Of a DNA stretch of 64,000 nt, positions 38,957 through 48,736 are shown piece after piece. This DNA is from Candidatus Melainabacteria bacterium (GTDB taxonomy: Bacteria > Cyanobacteriota > Vampirovibrionia > Obscuribacterales > Obscuribacteraceae). The stretch is from positions 1 to 64,000 of the forward strand of contig JAFKGK010000010.1 in assembly GCA_017307165.1 (NCBI GenBank). The letters run 5' to 3'. The position numbers were made by a program, and so were the translations under genes. The notes beneath the pieces are model-generated. The model worked only from the letters and a program-made list of their open reading frames with translations, did not search any database and had not been told where the DNA came from. Every line of letters begins with the position of its first letter. Positions within the stretch are counted from its first letter, which is position 1.

Positions 38957-39535
38957 TTGTACTCTGTTTGCCTGGCCTATATTGTAACTACAGCCCTGAC
39001 TTGCTCGACTGCCGCAAATGCGCAAAATACAGCAGATGCACCACTCAGCGGCTCAGTTAGTATCTTTGACCAATTTAGAAACGACGCTCAAGCGGCCAGC
39101 CCGACTGCCAGTCCAAGCACCAGCTCTTCTAAATACAGACTGAGGCGAGCATCGAGCACAAGCTCAAGCCCCACACCCATAGTGACTTTCCCACCATCGG
39201 GCGATAAGCCCTCGAGCGATAATAGCAATATCGGCTTACAGGCATTGTTTCCGACTGCCGACCAGACTCAGCAAAGCTCGAGTCCGCTCAAGGGCAAGGC
39301 CAACTTTTCCGATCCTCTATCAAACGCTACTCCGGCCAAACGACCTTCGATCTGGCAGATCAGCGCCCTGGGCGGCTACTACGATGTGACCGGCCAGGTA
39401 CCGGGCACAGTGAGAGGTGACAAACTTTACATATATGGTGGCACCATGAGTGATGGTCTCACCCCAGTTCCGACTGGTCCCGTATCCACCAACAGCTCTG
39501 GACATTTCCCCTGGACTCCCGTGGGCATGCATTAA
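38957..39535 (+). CDS. secreted Ser/Thr/Pro-rich protein
   Basis: This protein of about 192 residues is not recognised. It begins with a hydrophobic signal peptide ending in TAANAQ, followed by a long Ser/Thr/Pro-rich region (about 40-140) and a C-terminal segment with aromatic and glycine residues (WQISALGGYYDVTGQ, KLYIYGGTMSDGL) that may be a small folded unit. The frame is open back to 38714 over the antisense S4 gene, but no signal peptide appears if it starts there. The TTG at 38957 is a guess; no strong ribosome site is seen. It is probably exported. Confidence 0.55.
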   Translation: MYSVCLAYIVTTALTCSTAANAQNTADAPLSGSVSIFDQFRNDAQAASPTASPSTSSSKYRLRRASSTSSSPTPIVTFPPSGDKPSSDNSNIGLQALFPTADQTQQSSSPLKGKANFSDPLSNATPAKRPSIWQISALGGYYDVTGQVPGTVRGDKLYIYGGTMSDGLTPVPTGPVSTNSSGHFPWTPVGMH

Positions 39536-39717
39536 GTAATAAAGAGAGATAAAAAGTAGCTTTCAATTAACTTGCAAGCAAGCAATACAGCAAGCACTGA
39601 CGGCAAAAAGAAACCCTTGACTATCCTGCGTTAATCATGCTGAAACTAGGCAAGCATGAGCATTGCAGGCGTTTTGCTGTATGCTCATATATGGCAGTCC
39701 CGCTCTGGCGCTCTAAA

Positions 39718-41097
39718 ATGATGTCATCCTTTAAATCACTCTTGCTCGCTTCGGCTGTAACTCTCACGGCACTTTTGACTGCCTGCGGCCATCACCAAGA
39801 AAAAGAAGAAAAGGAGCCCGTCTCGACAGGCCCCAAACTCATCGAGCTCTCCGATGAAGTGGCAAAAAGAGTCGACTTCAAAACCGAAATCATCGAAAAG
39901 AGAGACGTCATCGTCCCCTTGCATTTGACGGGCCGCGTAGAGCCTGACTATGGCAAAGAAGTCGACGTATCAGCACGGGTAGCGGGTCGCATCCGGGAGA
40001 TAAAAGTAAAGCCCGGCGAATTGATCGAGCATGGCACCCTGCTTGCCGTAGTCGACAGTCCAGCCGTCAGCGATCTGCAAGCAGAAGCCGTCGAAGCCAA
40101 GTCCAAGCTCGCCATTGCCGAGGCGCATGCCGAGCGGGAAAGACAGATCTACGAGGAACAATTGACCCGCCCCAAGGCCCTCCTCGACTCCAAGGCCATG
40201 CTGCAAAACACACAGGTGCAAGCCGAATTGGCTGAGTTGGAATACAAACGTATCGAAGGCCTGTTTCGCGAAAAGATCGCCGCGACAAAGGATTATCTTA
40301 TAGCCAAGGCCGCTCTTGCCAGGGCAAAAGTAGATTATGAGCAGGCAAAAGTAACTCATGCTCGCGAAGAGCAACTCTACAAAAACCGTGCCTTGATGAA
40401 GCGTGACTATCAATTGGCCCTCGCCGAAGTAGCGCGCGAAAAGCAGCATCTCAACACGATCACCAAGAGACTGGAGTTTCTCGGCGCAGACAGCAAAGCC
40501 CTCAGTCACATCCTGGAGTCAGGCAATATCAACGGGCTTGTGCGTCTGATTGCGCCGATCACGGGCATCCTCAATCGTTACGACTGCGCGGTCGGTGAGA
40601 TGATCGATCCAAACAAACCGCTCTTTAAGCTCAGCGACCTGCATTCGGTGCAGGTCTCGGCAGATCTGCCCGAGGTCGATCTGCAAAGAGTGCATCATGG
40701 AGACAAGGTCAAGATCTCGATCACGAGCTATCCTGGCCAGGTATTCGAAGGCACCATCAGCTATATCTCGGTCAATGTGCATCCAGAGACACGCACTGTG
40801 CCGATCAGAGCACGTCTCGAAAACGAATCAGGCAAATTGCGCACCAATATGTATGCGGAAATGGATCTGCAGGGTGCAGCCAAAAACTTTGTGGCTGTGC
40901 CCAAGGCTGCAGTGCAGGAGCGTGATGGCAAAAAGATAGTCTTTGTCAAAAAGGCCGGTGGCTACGAAGAAAGACCGATCACCACAGGCATTGCCGGCGA
41001 AAACTACTTCGAGGTCAAATCAGGCCTGACCGAAGGCGAAGTCGTCGCCACTCAGGGCAGCCTGATGCTTAAGACCGAATTGAGCTATCAAAACTAA
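39718..41097 (+). CDS. RND efflux periplasmic adaptor (HME type, CzcB/CusB-like), lipoprotein
   Basis: This 459-residue membrane-fusion protein links an inner-membrane RND pump to an outer-membrane channel. It starts with a lipoprotein signal and lipobox LTAC at about residues 17-20. A lipoyl-like half-motif (VAGRIREIKVKPGELIEHGTLLAVVDSP) leads into a long alpha-hairpin at about 120-240, then the second lipoyl half and beta-barrel/membrane-proximal domains (VSADLPEVDLQRVHHGDKV). The start at 39718 is chosen over 39637 because of the signal sequence. It is 2 bases upstream of the pump gene; no outer-membrane gene is beside this pair. Confidence 0.92.
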   Translation: MMSSFKSLLLASAVTLTALLTACGHHQEKEEKEPVSTGPKLIELSDEVAKRVDFKTEIIEKRDVIVPLHLTGRVEPDYGKEVDVSARVAGRIREIKVKPGELIEHGTLLAVVDSPAVSDLQAEAVEAKSKLAIAEAHAERERQIYEEQLTRPKALLDSKAMLQNTQVQAELAELEYKRIEGLFREKIAATKDYLIAKAALARAKVDYEQAKVTHAREEQLYKNRALMKRDYQLALAEVAREKQHLNTITKRLEFLGADSKALSHILESGNINGLVRLIAPITGILNRYDCAVGEMIDPNKPLFKLSDLHSVQVSADLPEVDLQRVHHGDKVKISITSYPGQVFEGTISYISVNVHPETRTVPIRARLENESGKLRTNMYAEMDLQGAAKNFVAVPKAAVQERDGKKIVFVKKAGGYEERPITTGIAGENYFEVKSGLTEGEVVATQGSLMLKTELSYQN

Positions 41098-41099
41098 TC

Positions 41100-44000
41100 A
41101 TGATCGCCAGACTCATTAAATTTGCTCTCAAGCAAAGACTGTTGACGGTCGCAGCCGCTCTGGGCATAGCAATGTTTGGCGTTTTTTCGGCCATGACCAT
41201 CTCTATCGATTCTTTCCCTGACGTGTCCAACGTGCAGGTGCAGATCATCACCGAGCCAGAGAGCATGGCGACCGAAGAAGTCGAGGCTCTCATCACTTTT
41301 CCGATCGAAAACGGCATGAATGGCTTGCCCAATGTAGTAAAGATTCGCAGCAATTCTAGCTTTGGCCTTTCTGTAGTGACTGTCATCTTTGAGGACTCGG
41401 TTGATGTGTACTGGGCACGCAATATCGTGCAGCAGAGACTGACCCAGATCGAGATGCCGGCAGGCTCGCCTCAACCACTGTTGGGGCCAGTGGTCTCTAC
41501 TTTCAGCAATGTCTACAATTATTATTTGACTTCCGATCGGCACGACCTCACCGAACTCCGGACCATCCAGGACTGGCAAATCGCCAGACGTCTGCGAGCG
41601 GTGCCGGGTGTAGGAAATGTCGTCAGCTATGGTGGCTTCGTCAAGCAATATCAGGTCCTCATCAATCCGCACGTGATGAAGGGATACAACCTGACTCTCA
41701 AGGACGTGATACTCGCCCTGCAAGCCAATAACACCAATGCCGGTGGCAACTTTATCGAGCGCGGTGGCGAAGAGATCATCATCCGCGGCCTGGGCCGTAT
41801 CGATACGATCCAGGATATAAACAATATCGTGCTCAAGTCAGTGGACGGCACGCCAGTTAAGATCGGCAATATTGCTAAGGTCGAGATCGGGCCGGCCTTC
41901 AGGCGCGGCTCAGCATCGCGAGACGGTCTGGGCGAGGCAGTGACGGGCATGGTACTGACGCGCAAGGGTGTCAATACAAAGGCCGTAGTCGAGCTCGTGC
42001 GCGAGCGCATCGCCGAGATAAAAAAAGAATTGCCCGCAGGCGTGGAGCTGCACTCTTATTACGACCAGAGCGCTCTGGTAGACAAGACGATCGAGACGGT
42101 CAAAGAGGTCTTATTTCTCGGCGGCTCACTAGTTATAGTCGTCCTGGGCGGCATACTCTTGCATCTGCCCTCGGCCCTCATCGTTGCCACCATCATTCCC
42201 CTGGCGCTTCTATTTTCTTTCATCATGATGAAATACACGGGATTGACGGCCAATCTAATGACACTAGGGGCAGTGGATTTTGGCGTGATCGTAGATGCAG
42301 GCGTGGTCATGGTCGAAAACATCTTTCGCCACCTCGCCGAAGAGCAAGAAAAGGTCACGGCCGGCAAAATCACTGAGGACGAGTACGAACATCATAGATT
42401 TCAGACTATCTATACTGCTGCAAAAGAAGTCGGCAGCCCCATATTTTTTGCCATCGTCATCATCATTTCGGTCTATCTGCCGCTCTTTACTCTAGAAGGC
42501 GTCGAAGGCCGCATGTTTACGCCTCTGGCCCTCAACTATATCTATGCGCTTTCCGGTGCTCTGATCATCTCGATGACCGTCATACCGGTCTTTTGCTTCT
42601 GGTTTTTGCGTGGAAAAATAGTCGAACGCCACAGCCCGATCATTACTAAAGCGCACAAATTGATCGAGCCACTCTTGCACAAGTCGCTCCACAGGCCCAA
42701 AGCAACGATCGGTATTGCCTTGATCGTGCTTGCGGCAAGTTTTGCGCTCTTTCCCTTTTTGGGATCGGAGTTTATCCCCTCTCTGGACGAGGGTTCGATC
42801 CTTTTGAGGACAAAGCTCTCGCCATCGGTTGCTCATACTGAGTCAAGGCGCATAGCCACGGCAGTGGAGCAGGCGATCAAAGAGTTTCCCGAGGTCACGG
42901 TAGTGACGTCCAGGATCGGCCGCTCGGGCATGGGCGGGGATCTCGAAGGTGTCGAAAACGCCGACGTCTACGTGGGCCTCAAGCCCAAGGACCAATGGAA
43001 GACCTGCCACGATAAAGAAGAGCTCGTCAATAAGATGGCCGCCAAACTAGATGGCATACCTGGTTTGCTCTATAGCTTCAGCCAGCCGATCGCCGACATG
43101 ATCGATGACTTGATCGCAGGCATCAAGGCTGATTTGGGCATCAAGGTCTTTGGCGAGGATCTGGAGACTATCGACAAGATCGGCAGCCAGATCCAGGAGA
43201 TCGTAGGCAAGGTGCGGGGTTGCGCGGACTTGCAAAAAGAGCAGATTTTGGGCTTGCCGCAGCTCAATATCAGATTGAAAAGAGATGAGATTGCCCGCTA
43301 TGGTCTCAACGTGATAGATGTGCAGGAGATCATCCAGACGGCCATAGCCGGTCGCGAAGTAACTGAAGTGGTCGAAGGCACAAAGCGTTTTGGCGTCCTG
43401 ATCAGACTGCCTCTCGAATACCGCGATACTCAAGAAGACATCGAGTCTCTCATCGTCGACACGCCCATGGGTGGCAAGATCCCGCTCAAGCAGCTGGCCG
43501 AGATCACTACTACTCGTGGCACCGTCATGGTCAACCGCGAGGACGGTCAGCGTAGGACTGCTGTTCTAGCCAATGTGCGCGGCCGAGATCTAGGGAGCTT
43601 TGTCGAGGAGGCACAGGCCAGGGTCAATGCCGTGATCAAATTGCCAAAGGGTTATCGGATTGTCTGGGGCGGTCAGTTTGAAAACCAGCAGAGGGCCATG
43701 GCTCGCCTCGCTCTGGTCGTACCTGTCGTCCTCCTCTTGATCTTTATCTTGCTGTTTGCATCTTTCAACTCGCTAAAAAATGCAGGGCTGATCATGCTCA
43801 ACGTACCTTTTGCCATCATAGGCGGTATCGTCGCTCTCTTTCTCTCGCACCAGCCGATCTCGGTGCCGGCCATCATTGGTTTTATTGCCCTGTTTGGCGT
43901 GGCGGTGCAAAACGGGGTGATCATGGTGAGTTATATGATGCAATTGGAAAAACAGGGCGTGACTACAGAAGAGGCCGTGATTTCTGGAGTCAATGTGAGA

Positions 44001-44300
44001 CTGAGACCGGTGCTCATGACGGCTCTGGTGGCCATGGTAGGCTTTTTGCCGCTGGTCTTTTCGCATGGTACGGGGGCAGAAGTGCAGAGGCCTTTGGCGA
44101 CTGTTGTGTTGGGAGGCTTATTGACCTCTACCATCCTTACACTGATCGTGCTACCGACTCTCTACAATATGATCAACAAACCGCGCGAGGGAAAAGGCAA
44201 GAGGCATGCGGATCTGCATGACGGTCCACTCAACCGGCGTCGCGCAGATAGGGATCCAGATCCAATTCCAAAGCAAGATCCAGAGCGACATGCCGATTAG
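41100..44300 (+). CDS. heavy-metal RND efflux pump (CzcA/CusA family)
   Basis: This 1066-residue inner-membrane transporter exports metal cations using the proton gradient. It has 12 membrane segments in two sixes with two large periplasmic loops. The HME signature with the proton-relay residues is present in TM4 (VDFGVIVDAGVVMVEN: D, D, E). The specific metal (Cu/Ag or Co/Zn/Cd) cannot be assigned. It is translated in tandem with the adaptor just upstream. The last 30 or so residues are a charged tail (RRRADRDPDP part) whose coding DNA overlaps an antisense small gene. Confidence 0.93.
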   Translation: MIARLIKFALKQRLLTVAAALGIAMFGVFSAMTISIDSFPDVSNVQVQIITEPESMATEEVEALITFPIENGMNGLPNVVKIRSNSSFGLSVVTVIFEDSVDVYWARNIVQQRLTQIEMPAGSPQPLLGPVVSTFSNVYNYYLTSDRHDLTELRTIQDWQIARRLRAVPGVGNVVSYGGFVKQYQVLINPHVMKGYNLTLKDVILALQANNTNAGGNFIERGGEEIIIRGLGRIDTIQDINNIVLKSVDGTPVKIGNIAKVEIGPAFRRGSASRDGLGEAVTGMVLTRKGVNTKAVVELVRERIAEIKKELPAGVELHSYYDQSALVDKTIETVKEVLFLGGSLVIVVLGGILLHLPSALIVATIIPLALLFSFIMMKYTGLTANLMTLGAVDFGVIVDAGVVMVENIFRHLAEEQEKVTAGKITEDEYEHHRFQTIYTAAKEVGSPIFFAIVIIISVYLPLFTLEGVEGRMFTPLALNYIYALSGALIISMTVIPVFCFWFLRGKIVERHSPIITKAHKLIEPLLHKSLHRPKATIGIALIVLAASFALFPFLGSEFIPSLDEGSILLRTKLSPSVAHTESRRIATAVEQAIKEFPEVTVVTSRIGRSGMGGDLEGVENADVYVGLKPKDQWKTCHDKEELVNKMAAKLDGIPGLLYSFSQPIADMIDDLIAGIKADLGIKVFGEDLETIDKIGSQIQEIVGKVRGCADLQKEQILGLPQLNIRLKRDEIARYGLNVIDVQEIIQTAIAGREVTEVVEGTKRFGVLIRLPLEYRDTQEDIESLIVDTPMGGKIPLKQLAEITTTRGTVMVNREDGQRRTAVLANVRGRDLGSFVEEAQARVNAVIKLPKGYRIVWGGQFENQQRAMARLALVVPVVLLLIFILLFASFNSLKNAGLIMLNVPFAIIGGIVALFLSHQPISVPAIIGFIALFGVAVQNGVIMVSYMMQLEKQGVTTEEAVISGVNVRLRPVLMTALVAMVGFLPLVFSHGTGAEVQRPLATVVLGGLLTSTILTLIVLPTLYNMINKPREGKGKRHADLHDGPLNRRRADRDPDPIPKQDPERHAD

Positions 44301-44400
44301 GCTGCGGCCGTTCGGCGGGTTTCCATTCGCCTAGTTTGCAGACGCCGTCTTGGCATTTTTCTATATCAAAATCAACATCATAAATATCAAAACTGTCCAT
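44230..44400 (-). CDS. small acidic protein antisense to the RND pump end
   Basis: A 56-codon frame runs from ATG at 44400 to TGA at 44230. The product is acidic, starts MDSFDIYDVDFDIEKC and has a CQDGVCKLGEW segment with two cysteines, then ALDLALELDLDPYL. A GGAGG site sits 10 bases before the ATG. It overlaps the last 71 bases of the pump gene. The strong ribosome site and balanced composition support expression, but 56 residues is short enough to arise by chance. Function is unknown; a metal-responsive role because of the neighbour is a guess. Confidence 0.5.
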   Translation of the reverse strand: MDSFDIYDVDFDIEKCQDGVCKLGEWKPAERPQPNRHVALDLALELDLDPYLRDAG

Positions 44401-44560
44401 TTTTCTCGGGCCTCCAGGCAGGCTGCAAAATTAGCCGATTTTTATCTGGACGAGCATTCACGGGCAGTGTTCCGGTCGAGACATTCAGACATGCTTAATG
44501 CTCTTGGAGCTTCGATGTTCTAATATGCAGACTATGCAAATAAACAAGCCAGGTGTGCAC

Positions 44561-45487
44561 ATGCGCATAAAAATCAAGTCTTTATTCGTCATTTCGCTCG
44601 CCTCGCAAGCGATTTTTTTGCCAGCAATGGCCGCCCAGGTCATGATGAAGCAAGCTGAGAATGGCAAGGGTGCACAGGCCAATACGATGCTCTCGACGAC
44701 ACGCATCGGAAAGGTTGCACTACCCTCGGGCAGCATAAAAATCAGAGGGCAGGCCGTAGAGATCCAGGCGGTGCCGGATTGGCTATTTGACAGGCATACG
44801 GTATTGACGGGCAAATTGCTCAAGATCGACCTCAAATCCAGTCAGGCGGCCCAAAATGATCCAAATAATGCAAATGATCCAAATGCGCTCGCCAGCGGAC
44901 AGATGGTCCAGGGTCTGGTGTACATAGATGGTGGCGATTATCTCAAAGACCTGGGCTTGAGCCAGCTGGGCACCTATCGCAATGATGTGCTGACCACGAC
45001 AGATGGACAGATCCTGAACGGCACCATTCGTGGTGTCAGTACCGATTCTCTGACCTTTGACACCCTCCCGGGCAAGACTCGCAATGTGCCATTTGCTCAG
45101 ATCGCAGATCTCACATCCAAGCGCATCTACAAGTTTGAGGCTCCAGCGCAGCAAGTACGTATCGATCCCGATACAGGCACTATCACCTGTCAGGCAGGCA
45201 CGGCGACGATCATGCCCAGCAAGGGCATGATGCTTGCGATGAAAGGACAGCCTATCACGCCTCGCTCAACCCTGGCCGGTACCGAAGGTGGTATCAAAAA
45301 GGGTGCCATCGCCGGCATGATAGCCGTGGACGTAGCACAGACGCTGGCTCCAATCATTGCCATGCCGATCGCGATCCCGCTGGGAGAGAGACAGGCCAAA
45401 AACACCCTCACTACTTACGGTCAGTTTGACGTCCTCAATGCTACGCTCGATCTGCCGCCGCAACCTTCCGCCATCGCAAGATTTTAG
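44561..45487 (+). CDS. secreted hypothetical protein
   Basis: This 308-residue protein has a signal peptide (about 1-24, ending AMA). A conserved-looking beta region at about 145-185 (TTDGQILNGTIRGVSTDSLTF, then GKTRNVPFAQIADL) resembles small SH3-like or Sm-like repeats seen in surface proteins. A glycine/alanine hydrophobic patch is at about 245-280. No family is named. Start at 44561 is chosen over 44498 because of the signal peptide, with AGGTG upstream. It ends 7 bases before the GTG of the large membrane protein, so one operon. Confidence 0.72.
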   Translation: MRIKIKSLFVISLASQAIFLPAMAAQVMMKQAENGKGAQANTMLSTTRIGKVALPSGSIKIRGQAVEIQAVPDWLFDRHTVLTGKLLKIDLKSSQAAQNDPNNANDPNALASGQMVQGLVYIDGGDYLKDLGLSQLGTYRNDVLTTTDGQILNGTIRGVSTDSLTFDTLPGKTRNVPFAQIADLTSKRIYKFEAPAQQVRIDPDTGTITCQAGTATIMPSKGMMLAMKGQPITPRSTLAGTEGGIKKGAIAGMIAVDVAQTLAPIIAMPIAIPLGERQAKNTLTTYGQFDVLNATLDLPPQPSAIARF

Positions 45488-45494
45488 ATCTTAA

Positions 45495-48443
45495 GTGTCC
45501 AATCAAAGATTTCTCCTCATCGCATGCTTGTTCACAGGACTTTTGGCCTTTGCTCTGCGGGCGCATTTCAATCTTGAGATTTCGGAGCACCGGTTTTGCG
45601 ACTCGGGTGATCCGTATTTCTTTCATGTAACTGCCACGGGACTGCTCAAGCTTTTGCAGGAGCCGCAATGGTGGATGCGACTACCTGAGCTCTTGGGGAC
45701 GCCATCGCCAAATCAGATGAACGCGCTCCTATCCGAAAAGCTCGCCGACAGGCTCTTATTGGATGGTCCGGCCTATCCGGCCTATCTAGCTCTCTTGCAA
45801 GGCCTTGTGCATATAGATTTGTCCCAGCCCAAGCAGCAATATCTACAATTTGCTCAATCTTTTGCGCTCTTCAACTCAGTCATAGATGCTCTCATCAGCC
45901 CCCTGGCAGTCTTGATCGCCTTCTCCGTCTTTAGAAGGCGAGTGACTGCTCTGATCGCAGGCTTGTTCTGGGCGATCTATACACCAGCCATAGTGGCGAC
46001 ACCGCTTTGCTATAGCGAGCCGTTCGCGACCTTTGTCCTGGCTCTGTGGTTTTATCTGGCGCTCAATTTTTCGGCAAAGCTAAAATCGTCAAAGAAAAAC
46101 ATGATCGCTTCAATCGCCATCGCTCTGGCCTTTGGCGTAGTAACGGGCGTAGTGATGCTCACACGGCCGAGTTTTGCGGCTTTGCCATTTATCAGCCTCG
46201 GGCTCTTTGCCATTTTTAATTGGCAAAAAGTCATTACTTACGTGCAGCCAAAGGTATACCCGCTCTATGCAGCATATACGGCAGGGGCAGTAGCGATGAT
46301 CGTGCCCTGGTTGTATGTGACCAAGCTGCTTACAGGCAAAATGGCCCTCGCCATCAGCCGCGTGCCTGGCTACAACTTGAGCATGGGCAATCAATTGTGG
46401 AGCGACGGCTGGGTGGCTTATTCACCGCATATAGTGCCGTTCGAAACCGGTCCGGCGATCCAGGCTCTGCTTACTGACGTGGCGGCGCATCCTCTAGCCT
46501 TTGCTTCGCTCTATTTGCGCAAGGTCCTGAGATTGTGGCTGGCACCCTGGAACGACATGCATCACACCTATCTGCTCGGCAATCCCTTGATGAATGCTGA
46601 GCACTGCTGGTTTTTGCTTTTGGCGATGATAGCAGTGGTGGTGATTTTTTCGCAAAGCGGACGCAATTCTGAAATCGGCAAGAGGCCGCGTTTTCAAGCT
46701 TTTACTCTTTTGACCTTGATAGTAGTCTTTCATTTTACGTATTTGCCTTTCGTAGCCATCTCGCGCTATGCAGCGACGGCAGCGTTTGCAGTGATTATTT
46801 TGGCGGCGGCCGGAGCCACAATCAATAGCAGCCCGCCTATCAACAAATTGCGGATGCAGATATTGTTTGGTGCGTTTTTCCTCACGCTGGCAGAGTTGTG
46901 CGGTCATACACAGTGGTATAACAATCTTTTGGCGGATCTGTCAGAAAATGTCGTGGTTTTTCTAGCTGCCAAGGCCGCATGGCCACTTTCTATTTGTTTT
47001 TTGACTGGCCTTGCCGTGTGGGGTTTGTTAAAGTCGCGACCGGGCAAACTCTCCTCGCTGACGGCGCTCTTGCTGGGTGGCACCATTAGTGGTGCATTGC
47101 TCGCCGATCTATTTTCTTTGAGGACTCTAGAGTTTTCGCGGGTTTTAAAGCCGGGCGAGAGCATTTTGCTGCGCGTGCCGAGGGAGTTTTTTGCAAATAC
47201 TGGGGAAAAAGATCGGTATTTGCTTTTGGATTGCCAGGCGGTCGGCGCAGGGCCGCAGGCAGGTTCTCTGGAGCCTGCCCTGATAGTAAATGCAGTAGGG
47301 GACGATGGAAAAGAGTGCAAGGATCTAGATCCGCATTTGCAGCAAAATCTACTGCCCTGGTGGCACCTGGATAAGCATGCGGTGACCTTTAATAATGCCT
47401 TGGATTTTCAGGCAAACTTTGAAGGAAAGCCTAAGCAGGCTTTCAGGCAGTGGTGGGTCTATCCCCTGGCGCCTTTGTTGCAGGCTAAGGACATCGGTGG
47501 TTCTGGATCTGATGAGCCAAAAATTGGCGCATCGCAAACTCTCAATCTCAGCCTAAAGGCGCAAGATAATGTGCGTATTTTTGGAAGCGTAAAATTGGGC
47601 CAGGCGGAATTTTTGCCCTCACTTAAAGATAACAGCTGGACAAAAGGGTTTGCCAGCTTTGATTGTACGGATTGTAGGCTGGCGCAGCCGCCGGAGGCTC
47701 TTGCAGCCCATAAAATAGTCTTGGATAGGGATCTGGCACAAAGGCAATGGCGCGTTTTTGCTATGAAACATGGGCAAGGTGCCACAGGTGCAGAGACGGT
47801 GTTGGCAAACGATAAAAATGCCGATAGAAAGAACAACAAAAATTGGTTTGAGGTTTATTTTGGCCAGCCTCTATGGTCGGCCGGAGCCTTGGAGATCAGC
47901 GGGAGAAGGCCTGCTACAGCGACTATAGATCTTGGGCCGATAGCTGATCGCAAAGATAGAAATCGCTGTGAAAACCTGAAATTTGTGGCGACAATCAAAG
48001 GTAATAAGAAAAAACAGTTAGCCGCTTTTAATGTGGCTATAACAGGTGTAGGTGCCGCTGTAAATCAGATCGAGGGCGGGGGCGGAAACGGAAGCGATGG
48101 CGCGGATTCACGACAGACTCAGACCTGGCAAACGGCCTGGGTACCTAAACAGACGGTGATTGGTGCAGATGAGACAACGATTTATGTGGATGAGATCTTG
48201 CCAGAGACGGTTTCCAAATGGATTGAGCGAAAACTGACATTGTCTGCTGTGCCTTTTACTGTTGATCAGCTGCATCTCCACAAAAAGCGCTGCATTGACT
48301 CGGATTTGTTGATGACCAATGCTGAATTGACTATCTTCCCAAGCGATCTAAAACCTCAGGGAGTGGATCTAGAGACCGGCGGGATGGTGCTCTGGGGCCC
48401 CAAAGAGGGCGGGGAAGAAATCAGGTTTTTGCCCGGTCGATAG
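45495..48443 (+). CDS. large GT-C-like membrane protein (possible glycosyltransferase)
   Basis: This 982-residue protein has an N-terminal half with about 10-12 membrane segments up to residue about 545 and a C-terminal, largely periplasmic half with beta-rich character. The first loop has acidic FCDSGDPYFFHVTATG, the position where GT-C fold glycosyltransferases (PMT/ArnT-like, family 39) place their catalytic acid, and W-rich short loops. Such enzymes move sugars from lipid carriers onto proteins or lipids in the periplasm. The assignment is tentative. Start is GTG, 7 bases after the upstream secreted protein gene. Confidence 0.7.
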   Translation: MSNQRFLLIACLFTGLLAFALRAHFNLEISEHRFCDSGDPYFFHVTATGLLKLLQEPQWWMRLPELLGTPSPNQMNALLSEKLADRLLLDGPAYPAYLALLQGLVHIDLSQPKQQYLQFAQSFALFNSVIDALISPLAVLIAFSVFRRRVTALIAGLFWAIYTPAIVATPLCYSEPFATFVLALWFYLALNFSAKLKSSKKNMIASIAIALAFGVVTGVVMLTRPSFAALPFISLGLFAIFNWQKVITYVQPKVYPLYAAYTAGAVAMIVPWLYVTKLLTGKMALAISRVPGYNLSMGNQLWSDGWVAYSPHIVPFETGPAIQALLTDVAAHPLAFASLYLRKVLRLWLAPWNDMHHTYLLGNPLMNAEHCWFLLLAMIAVVVIFSQSGRNSEIGKRPRFQAFTLLTLIVVFHFTYLPFVAISRYAATAAFAVIILAAAGATINSSPPINKLRMQILFGAFFLTLAELCGHTQWYNNLLADLSENVVVFLAAKAAWPLSICFLTGLAVWGLLKSRPGKLSSLTALLLGGTISGALLADLFSLRTLEFSRVLKPGESILLRVPREFFANTGEKDRYLLLDCQAVGAGPQAGSLEPALIVNAVGDDGKECKDLDPHLQQNLLPWWHLDKHAVTFNNALDFQANFEGKPKQAFRQWWVYPLAPLLQAKDIGGSGSDEPKIGASQTLNLSLKAQDNVRIFGSVKLGQAEFLPSLKDNSWTKGFASFDCTDCRLAQPPEALAAHKIVLDRDLAQRQWRVFAMKHGQGATGAETVLANDKNADRKNNKNWFEVYFGQPLWSAGALEISGRRPATATIDLGPIADRKDRNRCENLKFVATIKGNKKKQLAAFNVAITGVGAAVNQIEGGGGNGSDGADSRQTQTWQTAWVPKQTVIGADETTIYVDEILPETVSKWIERKLTLSAVPFTVDQLHLHKKRCIDSDLLMTNAELTIFPSDLKPQGVDLETGGMVLWGPKEGGEEIRFLPGR

Positions 48444-48465
48444 CCTCAAATGGGCTAGTGGCCGT

Positions 48466-48495
48466 TCGAAAGAAAATTTCAAAAATTTCTTTCGA
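48466..48495. repeat. dispersed palindromic repeat, copy 4
   Basis: TCGAAAGAAAATTTC followed by AAAAATTTCTTTCGA, an imperfect 30-bp palindrome that keeps the GAAAGAAA/TTTCTTTC arms. It begins 23 bases after the membrane-protein stop codon, so in RNA it would form a hairpin behind that gene. Confidence 0.8.
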
Positions 48496-48594
48496 TGTGG
48501 CTATCATGGGCTTTTCGAGACCTACAATCGCATTTTTTAAGCTCTTCAAATGGACAAGATACTCTCAGCCGCGACTTAGCTATGGCACTCGCAT

Positions 48595-48628
48595 GGTCGA
48601 AAGAAAAATTCGAAAATTTCTTTCGGCC
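48595..48628. repeat. dispersed palindromic repeat, copy 5
   Basis: GGTCGAAAGAAAAATTC followed by GAAAATTTCTTTCGGCC, 34 bp with two arm mismatches. The GGTCGAAAG arm equals that of copy 3. Its centre is about 131 bp from copy 4, the same interval as between copies 2 and 3. Confidence 0.85.
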
Positions 48629-48736
48629 TCAAAGTTGCTATAGCTTCAACAAAGCCTCTTAAATCAGTAGCAACGTGAGGAGACGGAGCCTCGTACAGCA
48701 GTCAAATGTCCACTACATGGGCCATAGCGACAAAAC

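Noticed and set aside
48458-48643. 61-codon frame through the 48.5 kb palindromes
   Set aside because: It only translates the repeat (KISKISF and RKIRKFLS strings); similar strings come from frames over the other palindromes.
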